This document shows positions 8,059 to 16,328 of a stretch of 64,000 nucleotides of DNA, one piece after another. Numbering within the stretch: the first letter of the stretch is position 1; each line of letters begins with the position of its first letter. Below the pieces are notes generated by a model, which saw nothing but the letters and a program-made list of their open reading frames with translations, made no database searches and was not told the DNA's origin. The position numbers and the translations under genes are program-made. Source of the stretch: Actinomycetes bacterium (lineage in GTDB: Bacteria; Actinomycetota; Acidimicrobiia; IMCC26256; JANYLB01); contig JANYLB010000022.1 of NCBI GenBank assembly GCA_025363815.1, positions 19,155-83,154 on the forward strand. The letters run 5' to 3'.

Positions 8059-9311
8059 TGGAGCTTCTCCGCTTCGCGACCGCCGGCTCCGTCGACGACG
8101 GCAAGAGCACCCTGATCGGTCGGTTGCTCCTCGACAGCAAGCAGATCTTCGAAGACCAACTCGAAGCGGTCGAGCGCACCAGCCGCGAGCGCGGCTTCGA
8201 CTACACGAACCTCGCTCTGCTCACCGACGGCCTGCGCGCGGAGCGGGAGCAGGGCATCACGATCGATGTCGCCTACCGCTACTTCGCGACGCCGACCCGC
8301 AAGTTCATCATCGCCGACACCCCCGGGCACGTGCAGTACACACGCAACATGGTCACCGGTGCGTCGACTGCCGATCTCGCACTCATTCTGATCGATGCCC
8401 GCAAGGGCGTGCTCGAGCAGTCTCGCCGTCATGCGGTCATCGCGTCGATGCTCGGCGTCAAGCACCTCGTGTTGTGCGTGAACAAGATGGACCTCGTCGA
8501 TTTCGATGAAGCGACGTTCGAGCGCATCTCGACCGACTTCAGTGACTGGGCCGCCAAGCTCGACATCCGCGACCTCAACTTCATTCCGATTTCCGCGCTC
8601 AACGGCGACAACGTCACCCAGCACTCGCCCAACACCCCGTGGTACGACGGCCAGACGCTCCTGCACCACCTCGAGCACCTCTACATCGGCTCCGACCGCA
8701 ACCTCATCGACGCGCGCTTCCCGGTGCAGTGGGTGGTGCGCCCGATGTCGAACGAGTGGCACGACTACCGCGGCTACGCGGGCCAGGTCGCCGGCGGAAC
8801 ATTCCGGCCGGGCGACGAAGTGCTCGTGCTCCCATCGGGTCTCACCACCACGATCGAGTCGATCGACCTCTACGGCGGGTCGATCACCGAGGCGAAGCCG
8901 CCGATGTCGGTCACGATTCGACTCGCCGACGACCTCGAGGTCAGCCGCGGCGCGATGCTCTGTCGCCCGAACAACGCGCCAACGGTCACCCAGGAGCTCG
9001 ACGCGATGGTCTGCTGGTTCAGCGAGCATCCGATGCAGGCACGGAACAAGTACATCGTGAAGCACACGACCCGGAGCGTCCGAGCCTTGGTGCGCGATCT
9101 CCACTACCGCCTCGATGTGAATAGCCTGCACCGTGACGAAACGAGCGCCGAGCTCACGATGAACGAGATCGGCCGGGTGTCGTTGCGGGTGACCGAGCCA
9201 CTGTTCGTCGACGAGTACCGACGGAACCGGACGACCGGGAGCTTCATCATGATCGACGAGGCCACGAGCGAGACCGTGGGAGCGGGAATGGTTCTGGGAA
9301 CTGGGACATGA
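8058..9311 (+). CDS. cysN: Sulfate adenylyltransferase subunit 1 (GTPase)
   Basis: 417 aa. EF-Tu-like GTPase with GSVDDGKST (P-loop), DTPGHVQYTRNM (switch II) and NKMD (base recognition), followed by the beta-barrel domains. It drives the CysD reaction by GTP hydrolysis. The protein ends where CysN ends; the APS-kinase domain of NodQ/CysNC fusions is absent and no cysC is seen nearby. The start overlaps cysD and the stop overlaps the next membrane-protein gene (ATGA), so the operon continues into envelope genes. Confidence 0.97.
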   Translation: MELLRFATAGSVDDGKSTLIGRLLLDSKQIFEDQLEAVERTSRERGFDYTNLALLTDGLRAEREQGITIDVAYRYFATPTRKFIIADTPGHVQYTRNMVTGASTADLALILIDARKGVLEQSRRHAVIASMLGVKHLVLCVNKMDLVDFDEATFERISTDFSDWAAKLDIRDLNFIPISALNGDNVTQHSPNTPWYDGQTLLHHLEHLYIGSDRNLIDARFPVQWVVRPMSNEWHDYRGYAGQVAGGTFRPGDEVLVLPSGLTTTIESIDLYGGSITEAKPPMSVTIRLADDLEVSRGAMLCRPNNAPTVTQELDAMVCWFSEHPMQARNKYIVKHTTRSVRALVRDLHYRLDVNSLHRDETSAELTMNEIGRVSLRVTEPLFVDEYRRNRTTGSFIMIDEATSETVGAGMVLGTGT

Positions 9312-9772
9312 GCGGCTCCGCTCTGGCCGGGTCGCCAGGTCGGGGTGGCGATCGCCGCTACGACGCATCGCCGCGCACGCAACTCTTCAAGAGGGTGGCG
9401 ATCGCCGCGGTCATCGTCGCGGTGGTTGGCGACGCCGCGTTCCTCCTCATCGCCGCGAACGAGTCGAGACCCTCCACCGCCAACGAGATCGCCGCGGCCG
9501 CGCCGCCCAACCAGGCGACACCCGCCACCGTGAAAGCCGCAACACCCTTGGTTGCGAAGGCCGCCGCGACTCCCGCCAGCCCCACGAGTCCGGACGCATT
9601 CTACGCGGCGCTCTCGAAGCTCGCCCAACAAACCCCCGTCGTTCCCGGTGCGACGCCTTCCACCCCGAGCGTAACGACGTCTCCATCGGCCAAGTCCGGC
9701 GCCGGCAAGGCTCGGGTTTCCCGTCCGGGCCAGCGCCTCCGCGCCTCCCGCGCCAAGTCCACTGGCGGATGA
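9308..9772 (+). CDS. Single-pass membrane protein with an Ala/Pro/Thr-rich outer region
   Basis: 154 aa from ATG 9308 (ATGA overlap with cysN). A short charged N terminus precedes one membrane segment (VAIAAVIVAVVGDAAFLLIA, about residues 30-50). The remainder is Ala/Pro/Thr/Ser-rich low complexity with a basic tail. No domain is recognised. Placement in the sulfate-activation operon is firm from the overlaps; a role as an envelope anchor or assembly partner for the following proteins is inference. Confidence 0.65.
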   Translation: MSGSALAGSPGRGGDRRYDASPRTQLFKRVAIAAVIVAVVGDAAFLLIAANESRPSTANEIAAAAPPNQATPATVKAATPLVAKAAATPASPTSPDAFYAALSKLAQQTPVVPGATPSTPSVTTSPSAKSGAGKARVSRPGQRLRASRAKSTGG

Positions 9773-10353
9773 CCCCGCTCCGCATCCGTTGGGGCGCCGG
9801 CGTACTCGCCGCCCTCGCCGGCTGTGCGCTGCTCGTCGTAGGCGTGTTTTTCGGTCCGTCACCCGCCGAGAACGCACGTACCGCTGCGACCCGGCGCCCC
9901 AACCCCACCCACCATTCATCGGCCGCCACCCCCGGCCACCTAGCCGCCACCTCCACCATGCCGCCACCGATCGCCCCTTCCCCGACGGCGCCGCCGCCGC
10001 CGACCGTCGCGGTCCCCACCGAAGCCGAGGTGCCGGCAGGGGAGATCACGGCAGCGGAACCCACCCCGCGGTTCGACCCACCCCCGGGAGCCGGGGCGAC
10101 GAGCGACCCCGCTACCTGCACATGGGACCGAGCCGATGGAGGGACGCTGCGCGCGTCCGGCACGCTCACCAACACCGCGAACGACGAAGGCACCTGGCTC
10201 GTCTCCATCAATTGGTACGACGGTCGGGGCCTCCTCGACAGCGAGAGTGACTTCTTCGAAGCAGGCACCGGACAGTCGGTGGCGTGGTCGTTGACCGTCA
10301 GCGACGCCGACGCTCCGACGGGCGCACTGAGATGCGGGGTCCAGCTCGTTTGA
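9769..10353 (+). CDS. Secreted or membrane-anchored protein with FxLYD-like C-terminal domain
   Basis: 194 aa from ATG 9769 (ATGA overlap). It has an N-terminal hydrophobic segment (VLAALAGCALLVVGVFFG), then a long Pro/Thr linker. The C-terminal beta-rich domain (about 120-194) has two cysteines, TCTWDRADGGTLRASGTLTN and LRCGVQLV, resembling small immunoglobulin-like FxLYD domains. The C in the signal region could be a lipobox cysteine, but the surrounding residues are not a clean match. Its last 22 bases overlap the start of the beta-helix protein. Confidence 0.65.
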   Translation: MTPLRIRWGAGVLAALAGCALLVVGVFFGPSPAENARTAATRRPNPTHHSSAATPGHLAATSTMPPPIAPSPTAPPPPTVAVPTEAEVPAGEITAAEPTPRFDPPPGAGATSDPATCTWDRADGGTLRASGTLTNTANDEGTWLVSINWYDGRGLLDSESDFFEAGTGQSVAWSLTVSDADAPTGALRCGVQLV

Positions 10354-11717
10354 CGCCGGCGGCCTTCGGCGCCGTCGGCTTCTTCCTCGTGGTCACGCTC
10401 CTCGGCGTCATGTTCCTCGCGCCCGTCGGTGTCTCCCGATCCAGCGGCGCAACCACGAGCATCGCCGTACCGGCCTCGGTCGACGCGACAGGGACGCGTG
10501 ACGTCACCGCCGCGCTCACGATCTTCTTCGCCGGGCTGGGCCCCGGGATAACGGTCACGTTCCCGTCGGCCGGGCGCTACCGCGCTGAGGGCACGGTCAT
10601 CGTCGCCGGCTCCGTCGACCTAACCATCGAGGGCAACGGTGCGACGATCTTCGCGAGCACCGACGGGAGCAACGCGGCTCCTCCCCGACGTGGATTCAGC
10701 TCCCACTGGCCTCGCCGCCGCGAACACCTGGAGTTCCGCCAGACGACCGGTCTTGTGGTGCGGAACCTCACGATCCGCGGCGCGAATCCACATGCCGGAG
10801 CCAATAGGGCTGCGTACGTCCCCGAGCTGGAGGGCCAGGCGGGAATCGCCCTCATCAGCTCGCGCGACGTGGTGCTCGACAATGTGTCCGTCACCCACAC
10901 CTTCGGTGATCTCGTCTACATAGGGGGCGGCACGATCGGCGTCACGATCACCCGGAGCCGCCTGACCGACAGCGGTCGGCAGGGGGTAGCAATCGTGAAC
11001 GCCACCAACGTGACCGTCACCAACACCGACATCTCCGGCATCGCCCGCTCCGTGTTCGACCTCGAACCGCCCGGGCGGGCTCTGGCCCGTGACATCCGGC
11101 TCGAGGGAAACCGCATTGGTGAGTACGTCAACTTCCTGCTTGCGGCCCAAGGTGGCGGACCGGGCGTTGAAGGTGTCCAGCTCGAGAACAACCGGGTCTC
11201 GGCCTCGCGCGGCCTCGCGGTCGTCGCGGGGGTCACCCGGGTGACGCGTCACGATCTGCAGATCACCGGGAACCGCGGCACCGCCCGCGCCCGTCCGCTC
11301 ACAGGATTCGGCTCGGGCGCGATGATCCAACTCACCAACCTCGACAGGGTCATCATTCGCGACAACAACCAGCCCGTCGTCACCGCCACCAGTGCGGTCA
11401 GCCTCGACCGGGTGTGCCATCTCACGATGAGCGGCAACGACTTTCCGGGTGCCGGCGGTGCCCCCCAGGAGCTGGCGCCGTGCGGCGGACCCGCCGGTCC
11501 GATCACGAAGGCCCCGGTCAGACCGAACCCTGGTGGTCTCGCGCTCCGGGCGGCGACCGGACCAGACACCACCCACGGCTCGACGAACACTGGGGTGATC
11601 CTGGCCGCGGCCGGGCTCGGGCTGGCCGCTGGGCTCGCGCTGGCCGGGGTGATCTGGTGGCTCGTGCGCCGGCGCGCCAACCGAGGTGACCGCGCCGACC
11701 CGGTCGATCCCGTCTAG
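10332..11717 (+). CDS. Membrane-anchored right-handed beta-helix protein
   Basis: 461 aa from ATG 10332, overlapping the previous gene by 22 nt. The N-terminal hydrophobic segment (AVGFFLVVTLLGVMFLA) is a signal or anchor. Residues about 60-390 carry repeating short strands (LTIEGNGATIF, LVVRNLTIRG, VVLDNVSVTH, VTITRSRL, VTNTDISG) typical of pectate-lyase-like parallel beta-helices that bind, cleave or epimerise polysaccharides. A second membrane segment (LAAGLALAGVIWWLV) and a basic tail end the protein. The stop overlaps the convergent epimerase stop. No catalytic residues can be assigned from sequence alone. Confidence 0.8.
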   Translation: MRGPARLTPAAFGAVGFFLVVTLLGVMFLAPVGVSRSSGATTSIAVPASVDATGTRDVTAALTIFFAGLGPGITVTFPSAGRYRAEGTVIVAGSVDLTIEGNGATIFASTDGSNAAPPRRGFSSHWPRRREHLEFRQTTGLVVRNLTIRGANPHAGANRAAYVPELEGQAGIALISSRDVVLDNVSVTHTFGDLVYIGGGTIGVTITRSRLTDSGRQGVAIVNATNVTVTNTDISGIARSVFDLEPPGRALARDIRLEGNRIGEYVNFLLAAQGGGPGVEGVQLENNRVSASRGLAVVAGVTRVTRHDLQITGNRGTARARPLTGFGSGAMIQLTNLDRVIIRDNNQPVVTATSAVSLDRVCHLTMSGNDFPGAGGAPQELAPCGGPAGPITKAPVRPNPGGLALRAATGPDTTHGSTNTGVILAAAGLGLAAGLALAGVIWWLVRRRANRGDRADPVDPV

Positions 11718-12643
11718 CCCGACCCGTCGCGCAGCCACTCGATGTAGCGCTCGATGCCGGTCTCGAATGACACCTGGGGTTGCCAATCCAACGCGGCCAT
11801 CGCCTTGCTCGCATCCGCGCAGCTCTGGTGGATGTCGCCGGCTCGCGCCTCAGCGAATACCGGCGTCGCGTCGACACCGGTCGCTCGTCCCAGCGCCGCG
11901 AGCAGGTCGAGCAGCGTGTGGCTGGTGCCCGGTGCGACGTTGAACACCTCACCGCTGACCTCGGCCGGCGCGCTCGCGGCCGCGACGTTGGCGGCGACGA
12001 TGTCGGACACGTAGGTGAAATCCCGACTCTGGAGGCCATCCCCGAACACCATCGGCTGCTCACCAGCGAGGAGCGCCGAGGCGAAGAGCGGAATGACGGC
12101 GGCGTAGGTCGAGTCCGGCCGCTGGCGGGGACCGAACACGTTGAAGAAGCGCAACGAGACGGTCTCGACCGGGAACAGCTCTGCGAAAACCCGGCAGTAC
12201 CACTCTCCTGCGAGCTTGCTCACTCCGTAGGGCGAACGCGGACGGGTCGGAACGGTCTCCGGCGTCGGAATGACCGTGGCCCCGCCGTACACACTGCTCG
12301 ACGATGCGAAAACGACTCGACGCGTGCCGGCATCTCTGGCCGCGGTGAGCACCGTGAGCGTGCCGTGGGTGTTCACGCGGTCGGTCGAGAGCGGATCGGC
12401 CACCGAGCGGGGAACGGCGCCGAGCGCGGCCAGGTGGAACACGACCTCTACGTCGTCGACGAGAGCGGCGACCGCGCCGGCATCCTCGACCGAGGCCACC
12501 GAGAGGACCGCGTCATCGGCGACGTTCTCGCGTCGCCCGGTCGAGAGGTCGTCGAGAACACGCACCGCATGCCCGTCGGCTAGAAGCCGATCGACCAGGT
12601 GCGAACCAATGAAACCGGCTCCGCCGGTAACGAGCACGTTCAC
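11714..12643 (-). CDS. NAD-dependent sugar epimerase/dehydratase
   Basis: 309 aa from GTG 12643, with GGGGAG about 6 nt upstream; the ORF-track start is too early. The N-terminal NAD site is VTGGAGFIGSHLVD, and the extended-SDR catalytic triad is visible as SSSSVYGG and YGVSKLAGE. The sequence resembles UDP-glucose 4-epimerase-like enzymes (FNVFGPRQRPD). It most likely interconverts nucleotide sugars for envelope polysaccharide, fitting the nearby nucleotide-sugar dehydrogenase and beta-helix protein. Its last codon overlaps the beta-helix gene stop on the other strand. Confidence 0.9.
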   Translation of the reverse strand: MNVLVTGGAGFIGSHLVDRLLADGHAVRVLDDLSTGRRENVADDAVLSVASVEDAGAVAALVDDVEVVFHLAALGAVPRSVADPLSTDRVNTHGTLTVLTAARDAGTRRVVFASSSSVYGGATVIPTPETVPTRPRSPYGVSKLAGEWYCRVFAELFPVETVSLRFFNVFGPRQRPDSTYAAVIPLFASALLAGEQPMVFGDGLQSRDFTYVSDIVAANVAAASAPAEVSGEVFNVAPGTSHTLLDLLAALGRATGVDATPVFAEARAGDIHQSCADASKAMAALDWQPQVSFETGIERYIEWLRDGSG

Positions 12644-12780
12644 GCCGTCTCCCCACAGTTGCAGCGAGCGGCGACCGTACCAGCCCGGGTCACGGCCACA
12701 TCCGGGCACCTCGGCCCACCTTCGACCACCTGACCGATATCAACCTCAACCTCATGTAGAGGGTTAGCCCCGTCGGTCGA

Positions 12781-13272
12781 TCACTCGACGCCGGCCGGTC
12801 GGAATGCGGCGAACGATTCCTCGACGATTCGGGTCGCGGCCTCGCGATTCTCCCAGCGACCGGGTTCGGTCGACTTGCCGGGTTCCGTCTGCTTGTAGAC
12901 GGCAAAGAAGTGGGCGATCTCCTCGAGCAAGAAGGGCCCGACGTCCTCGAGCTCGGCGAGGTGTGACCAGCGCGGGTCTGTCGCGGGGACGCAGAGAACC
13001 TTGTCGTCGCCGCCCATCTCATCTCGCATACGGAACACACCGATCACCCGCGCCTTGATGTGGCAACCAGGGAAAGTCGGCTCGTCGAGTAGGACGAGCA
13101 CGTCGAGCGGATCGCCGTCGTCGGCGAGCGTCTCCGGGATGTAGCCGTAGTCGGCGGGGTACTGGGTCGCGGTGAACAGCATCCGGTCGAGCCAGATCGC
13201 CCCCGTGTCGTGATCTGCTTCGTACTTGTTGCGAGACCCTCGCGGGATCTCGACGATCGTCACGACCTCCAT
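12781..13272 (-). CDS. ppa: Inorganic pyrophosphatase (family I)
   Basis: 163 aa from ATG 13272; the ORF-track extension is shadow. Family I motifs are intact: EIPRGSRNKYE, YPADYGYIPETLADDGDPLDVLVL (the metal-binding DGDPLD core) and KVLCVPATD. It hydrolyses PPi in the cytoplasm and pulls biosynthetic reactions forward. A TACGCT box lies 6 nt upstream of the ATG, so the transcript is probably leaderless. Confidence 0.97.
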   Translation of the reverse strand: MEVVTIVEIPRGSRNKYEADHDTGAIWLDRMLFTATQYPADYGYIPETLADDGDPLDVLVLLDEPTFPGCHIKARVIGVFRMRDEMGGDDKVLCVPATDPRWSHLAELEDVGPFLLEEIAHFFAVYKQTEPGKSTEPGRWENREAATRIVEESFAAFRPAGVE

Positions 13273-13278
13273 GACCCG

Positions 13279-13284
13279 AGCGTA
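13279..13284 (-). promoter_or_regulatory. Leaderless -10 box (TACGCT) of ppa
   Basis: Minus-strand TACGCT fits TANNNT and ends 6 nt before the ATG at 13272. No Shine-Dalgarno sequence is present between them. Confidence 0.5.
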
Positions 13285-13322
13285 CGACAGGCCCGGCGAG
13301 ACATGGGTCTCGGAGTTGTCGA

Positions 13323-15026
13323 TTACGTCCGCTGCTGTTTGGCCAGTCCCATCAGTCCGCCTTCTCGAGGCGGTGCGACGCGGTGACCGGCTCTCGCCGC
13401 TACGGCCATCAATCCGACGACTGTCGCGGCGATGGTCGCCACCGCAACATCTGCGAGCATCGAGCCGACCCCAGCGGGAACCTTCGATGCGTTGAACGCC
13501 TGCACGATCACGGTCGTGAGCACGCCGACCGCGGCGACGGGGCCGACGATGTACCAGCCAGCGAGGATGAACACCCCGGCGTCGCCGATCGTGACGACGA
13601 GCTCGAGCGGCAAACGACCCTTGTACGCGTTGAACAGCGCCGCCGCGACGAGCGGAGGAGCGCACAGCGCGACCACGGCCACCCCCGACCAGCCGAGGCC
13701 CGGTTCGAGAAGTACGCCCGCGACCCAACCCACCGCGCCGATCACCGCGAGGAACACCGATGGCACCACTGCGTGACGAACCGCGATCCCCGAGAACTTG
13801 ACCGGGAGTTGCGACGCGATCTGGGGGGCGTCACCGTCGAGACGGGCCGTCTCCACAAGACTCGAGGCGGCGCCGTAGGCGAGGAGCACCGCCACCGCGA
13901 TGATCAGTATCGGCGGCTTCCCATCGGCCGAAGCAGCGGCACCGGCGGCGATGACCCCGATCGCGCCGAATCCGAAGGTGGCCGACCACCCCAGTTGACC
14001 GGGGCTCCGGATCACACCGGTGAGGTCGCGCCACATCACTACCAAGTGCGACGAACGGGGCAGGCGTACGCGGGTCCGCGCCCTACCGGCTTGCGCGCGG
14101 CTGGCGCGTATGCTCAGCCTCGCCTGGCGCGCATCGCCCATGAACACGGCGGCACCCACGTTCGTCGCGGTCCTGGCCCGTACCCGCAAGCTCTGCGTAG
14201 GGATAGCGCCACAGGCGCGGGCAGCGGCCACGACCGCGACGAACGTGATCAAGCCAAGGGCCAAGAGCGCGACGAGCGGGCCGGTACCGACCGAGCCGGC
14301 GCGACCCACCACGCCAATCGGGTACGCGGCCCAACCCCACGGCCCCGACCAGGTGATCACGTCGTCGACCCATCCGGGTCGGGATCCGTTCGACGCCGAG
14401 ATCGCGGCGACCGCGATCAGCGCGGCACCGAAGATGAGGGGTACCACCGACCAGCGTTGGCTGAGCCGCTCGAGCCGAGGTGATGCCTCTACGAGCAAGG
14501 CCAACGAGACGCCGAGCACGCCCACGAGCGCGCCCACCAATGGGAACAGCACGACCAGCGCGATACCTGTCGCCGGGCGCAGAGCGTGGAGCACGGAAGC
14601 GCCGAGGAGCCCGAGGATCGCGGCGCCGATCGCTGTGATCGCAGCGGTGGCGAACAACCGGGGGCGCAGCACCCGACCACGATCCAACGGCAGCGGTAGC
14701 AACCAGCCGACGTCGGCGGCTGCGACCACGACCGGACCACGCCAGCGCGCGTTGCGGATGAACACGCCGAGCGCAACCAACACGAGGCCCGCGATCGCCG
14801 GCAACACACTTCGAACCACGACGGGGCCGGTGTCGGCGCGCAGCTGTGTCTCACCGAGAGTCCGGCGCGCCCAGTCGAACACCGGATAGCCGTACAGCAC
14901 GACCACGAGTCCGACCACATAGCCGGCGTAGACCGCCTTGCCGAGCTTGCGGCGACGCAGACCCCTGGTGCGGCGGAGCCATACCAGCACCTCAGTCGTC
15001 GACACCGTGGCGGTGGTCGCGGTCAC
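13323..15026 (-). CDS. ABC transporter permease, multi-pass
   Basis: 567 aa from GTG 15026, 19 nt after the ATPase stop; GTG 15005 is an alternative. About twelve hydrophobic segments are visible (for example VYAGYVVGLVVVLYGY, ATFGFGAIGVIAAGAAAS, AAVGVLTTVIVQAF), with a basic cytoplasmic stretch in the middle. No soluble domain is present. It follows an ABC ATPase in the same operon and should form the membrane part of an ABC-2-like exporter. The substrate is unknown. Confidence 0.75.
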   Translation of the reverse strand: MTATTATVSTTEVLVWLRRTRGLRRRKLGKAVYAGYVVGLVVVLYGYPVFDWARRTLGETQLRADTGPVVVRSVLPAIAGLVLVALGVFIRNARWRGPVVVAAADVGWLLPLPLDRGRVLRPRLFATAAITAIGAAILGLLGASVLHALRPATGIALVVLFPLVGALVGVLGVSLALLVEASPRLERLSQRWSVVPLIFGAALIAVAAISASNGSRPGWVDDVITWSGPWGWAAYPIGVVGRAGSVGTGPLVALLALGLITFVAVVAAARACGAIPTQSLRVRARTATNVGAAVFMGDARQARLSIRASRAQAGRARTRVRLPRSSHLVVMWRDLTGVIRSPGQLGWSATFGFGAIGVIAAGAAASADGKPPILIIAVAVLLAYGAASSLVETARLDGDAPQIASQLPVKFSGIAVRHAVVPSVFLAVIGAVGWVAGVLLEPGLGWSGVAVVALCAPPLVAAALFNAYKGRLPLELVVTIGDAGVFILAGWYIVGPVAAVGVLTTVIVQAFNASKVPAGVGSMLADVAVATIAATVVGLMAVAARAGHRVAPPREGGLMGLAKQQRT

Positions 15027-15045
15027 GCGGCGACGCCGATGAAGC

Positions 15046-15756
15046 TCACAGATCACCCTCGAACGATGCCAGATCGTCGCGAGAGAGGTGCCCGGCGAAG
15101 CCATCGCGCAAGACGAGAGCCCGATCGGCCGCGACCCGAGCCACCTCGATCTGATGCGTGGCGAGCACGATCGCAACACCACGGTCGGTCTCCGCTCGGA
15201 GCAGCTCCGCAAGCCGACCGCGGGCAGCGGGGTCGAGGTGCGCTTCGGGTTCGTCGAGGATCACGAGCTCACGCGGGCGCACCAGCACCCCGGCGAGGCG
15301 CAGCGACTGTTGCTGGCCGGCCGAGAGCACCGCGGGGAACTTGTCGGCGTGCTCTGCGAGGCGCGCCCACGCAAGCGCGTCGTCGACGAGCTCCGCGACG
15401 TCGGGAGCGCCGTGACCCAACGCGACGAACTCAAGATGCTCGCGCGTGGTGAGATCAGGGTAGAAGGCCGACGGCCCGGCGACGACGGCCATCTTCTCGC
15501 GTACCGCCGGTCCGTTCTCATCCACGGGACCACCGGCGAAGGTCACCCGCCCGGATGTCGGAATCTCGCGACCGGCCATCAGGCGCAGCAGCGTCGACTT
15601 GCCCGATCCATTGGGCCCTACCACCGCGAGGCACTCCCCGCGAGCAACCTGGAAGTCGATGGGCGACAACGCGACCACATCGCCGTACTCACGACTCGCG
15701 CCGACCACGCTCAGCAGCGGTTCGTCCGACGGATCACCCGTCGCCTCGTCTGACAC
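15046..15756 (-). CDS. ABC transporter ATP-binding protein
   Basis: 236 aa from GTG 15756, with AGGGGAG upstream; the longer ORF-track start lacks a ribosome site. Walker A is VVGPNGSGKSTLLRL, the signature is LSAGQQQSLRLA, Walker B is LVILDEPEAHLD and the switch His is in ATHQ. It powers the permease encoded next. The signature LSAGQ is an accepted variant of LSGGQ. Confidence 0.93.
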   Translation of the reverse strand: MSDEATGDPSDEPLLSVVGASREYGDVVALSPIDFQVARGECLAVVGPNGSGKSTLLRLMAGREIPTSGRVTFAGGPVDENGPAVREKMAVVAGPSAFYPDLTTREHLEFVALGHGAPDVAELVDDALAWARLAEHADKFPAVLSAGQQQSLRLAGVLVRPRELVILDEPEAHLDPAARGRLAELLRAETDRGVAIVLATHQIEVARVAADRALVLRDGFAGHLSRDDLASFEGDL

Positions 15757-15944
15757 CCGGCTCCCCTTCCGATCGGCCCATACCGATCCGACCAGCGCGT
15801 TCCGACCAGCAAAACTCCGATCGTGGCGTGAGCCTACGGGCGGTTCAGCCGAGATCACCTACGGCCGCCGGGGTAGAGATGCGCGTGGCCGAACCGCCTG
15901 TGTGCCCGCGGCGCGGTATCCGCGGTTTGCGCGCACTCTGGCCG

Positions 15945-15950
15945 TATCCT
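15945..15950 (+). promoter_or_regulatory. Leaderless -10 box (TATCCT)
   Basis: TATCCT ends 7 nt before the ATG at 15958, with no ribosome-binding site between. A clear -35 is not seen. Confidence 0.5.
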
Positions 15951-15957
15951 GGCCCTC

Positions 15958-16131
15958 ATGACAGAAATCATGGACGTACACATCGAGGATCCCGGCGATC
16001 CTCAGGGCACCGCCGTCGTCGTCGTGATGTCGAACGGCGTCGTGCTCCGGGACCGCCTACCCACGCTCGAACAGGCCCGCCGCAAGGTGTTGGCGGTCCA
16101 GGCGAAAGCGTGGCCCGCCGCACGACCCTGA
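15958..16131 (+). CDS. 57-aa hypothetical protein
   Basis: Too short for the ORF track. ATG 15958 follows a TATCCT box by 7 nt. The peptide begins MTEIMDVHIEDPGD, has a hydrophobic strand (GTAVVVVMSNGVVL) and then a basic helix (LPTLEQARRKVLAVQAKAWP). The alternating pattern and codon use look genuine. No family is recognised; it stands alone ahead of the SNF2 helicase. Confidence 0.5.
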   Translation: MTEIMDVHIEDPGDPQGTAVVVVMSNGVVLRDRLPTLEQARRKVLAVQAKAWPAARP

Positions 16132-16328
16132 CCTCTCACGGGAGGAGCGAAACCTCGGGCCGGCGCCGCTATCCACGCTCGAACCGCTGCGAGAGCGGGC
16201 GCGATCTCGACCCCGCCAACGCGGTGGTAACCTTCTGAAGACGTCCCCGCTCATACGGGCGGCGTCGACGGCCCTGGTCAGGCCGGCACCCGGAACTCCG
16301 GCCCCCGACGGCCGGCTCCGAAACGGTG

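Noticed and set aside
8049-9368. 439-aa minus-strand ORF
   Set aside because: Antisense of cysN.
10620-11786. 388-aa minus-strand ORF
   Set aside because: Antisense of the beta-helix gene; no promoter, ribosome site or domain.
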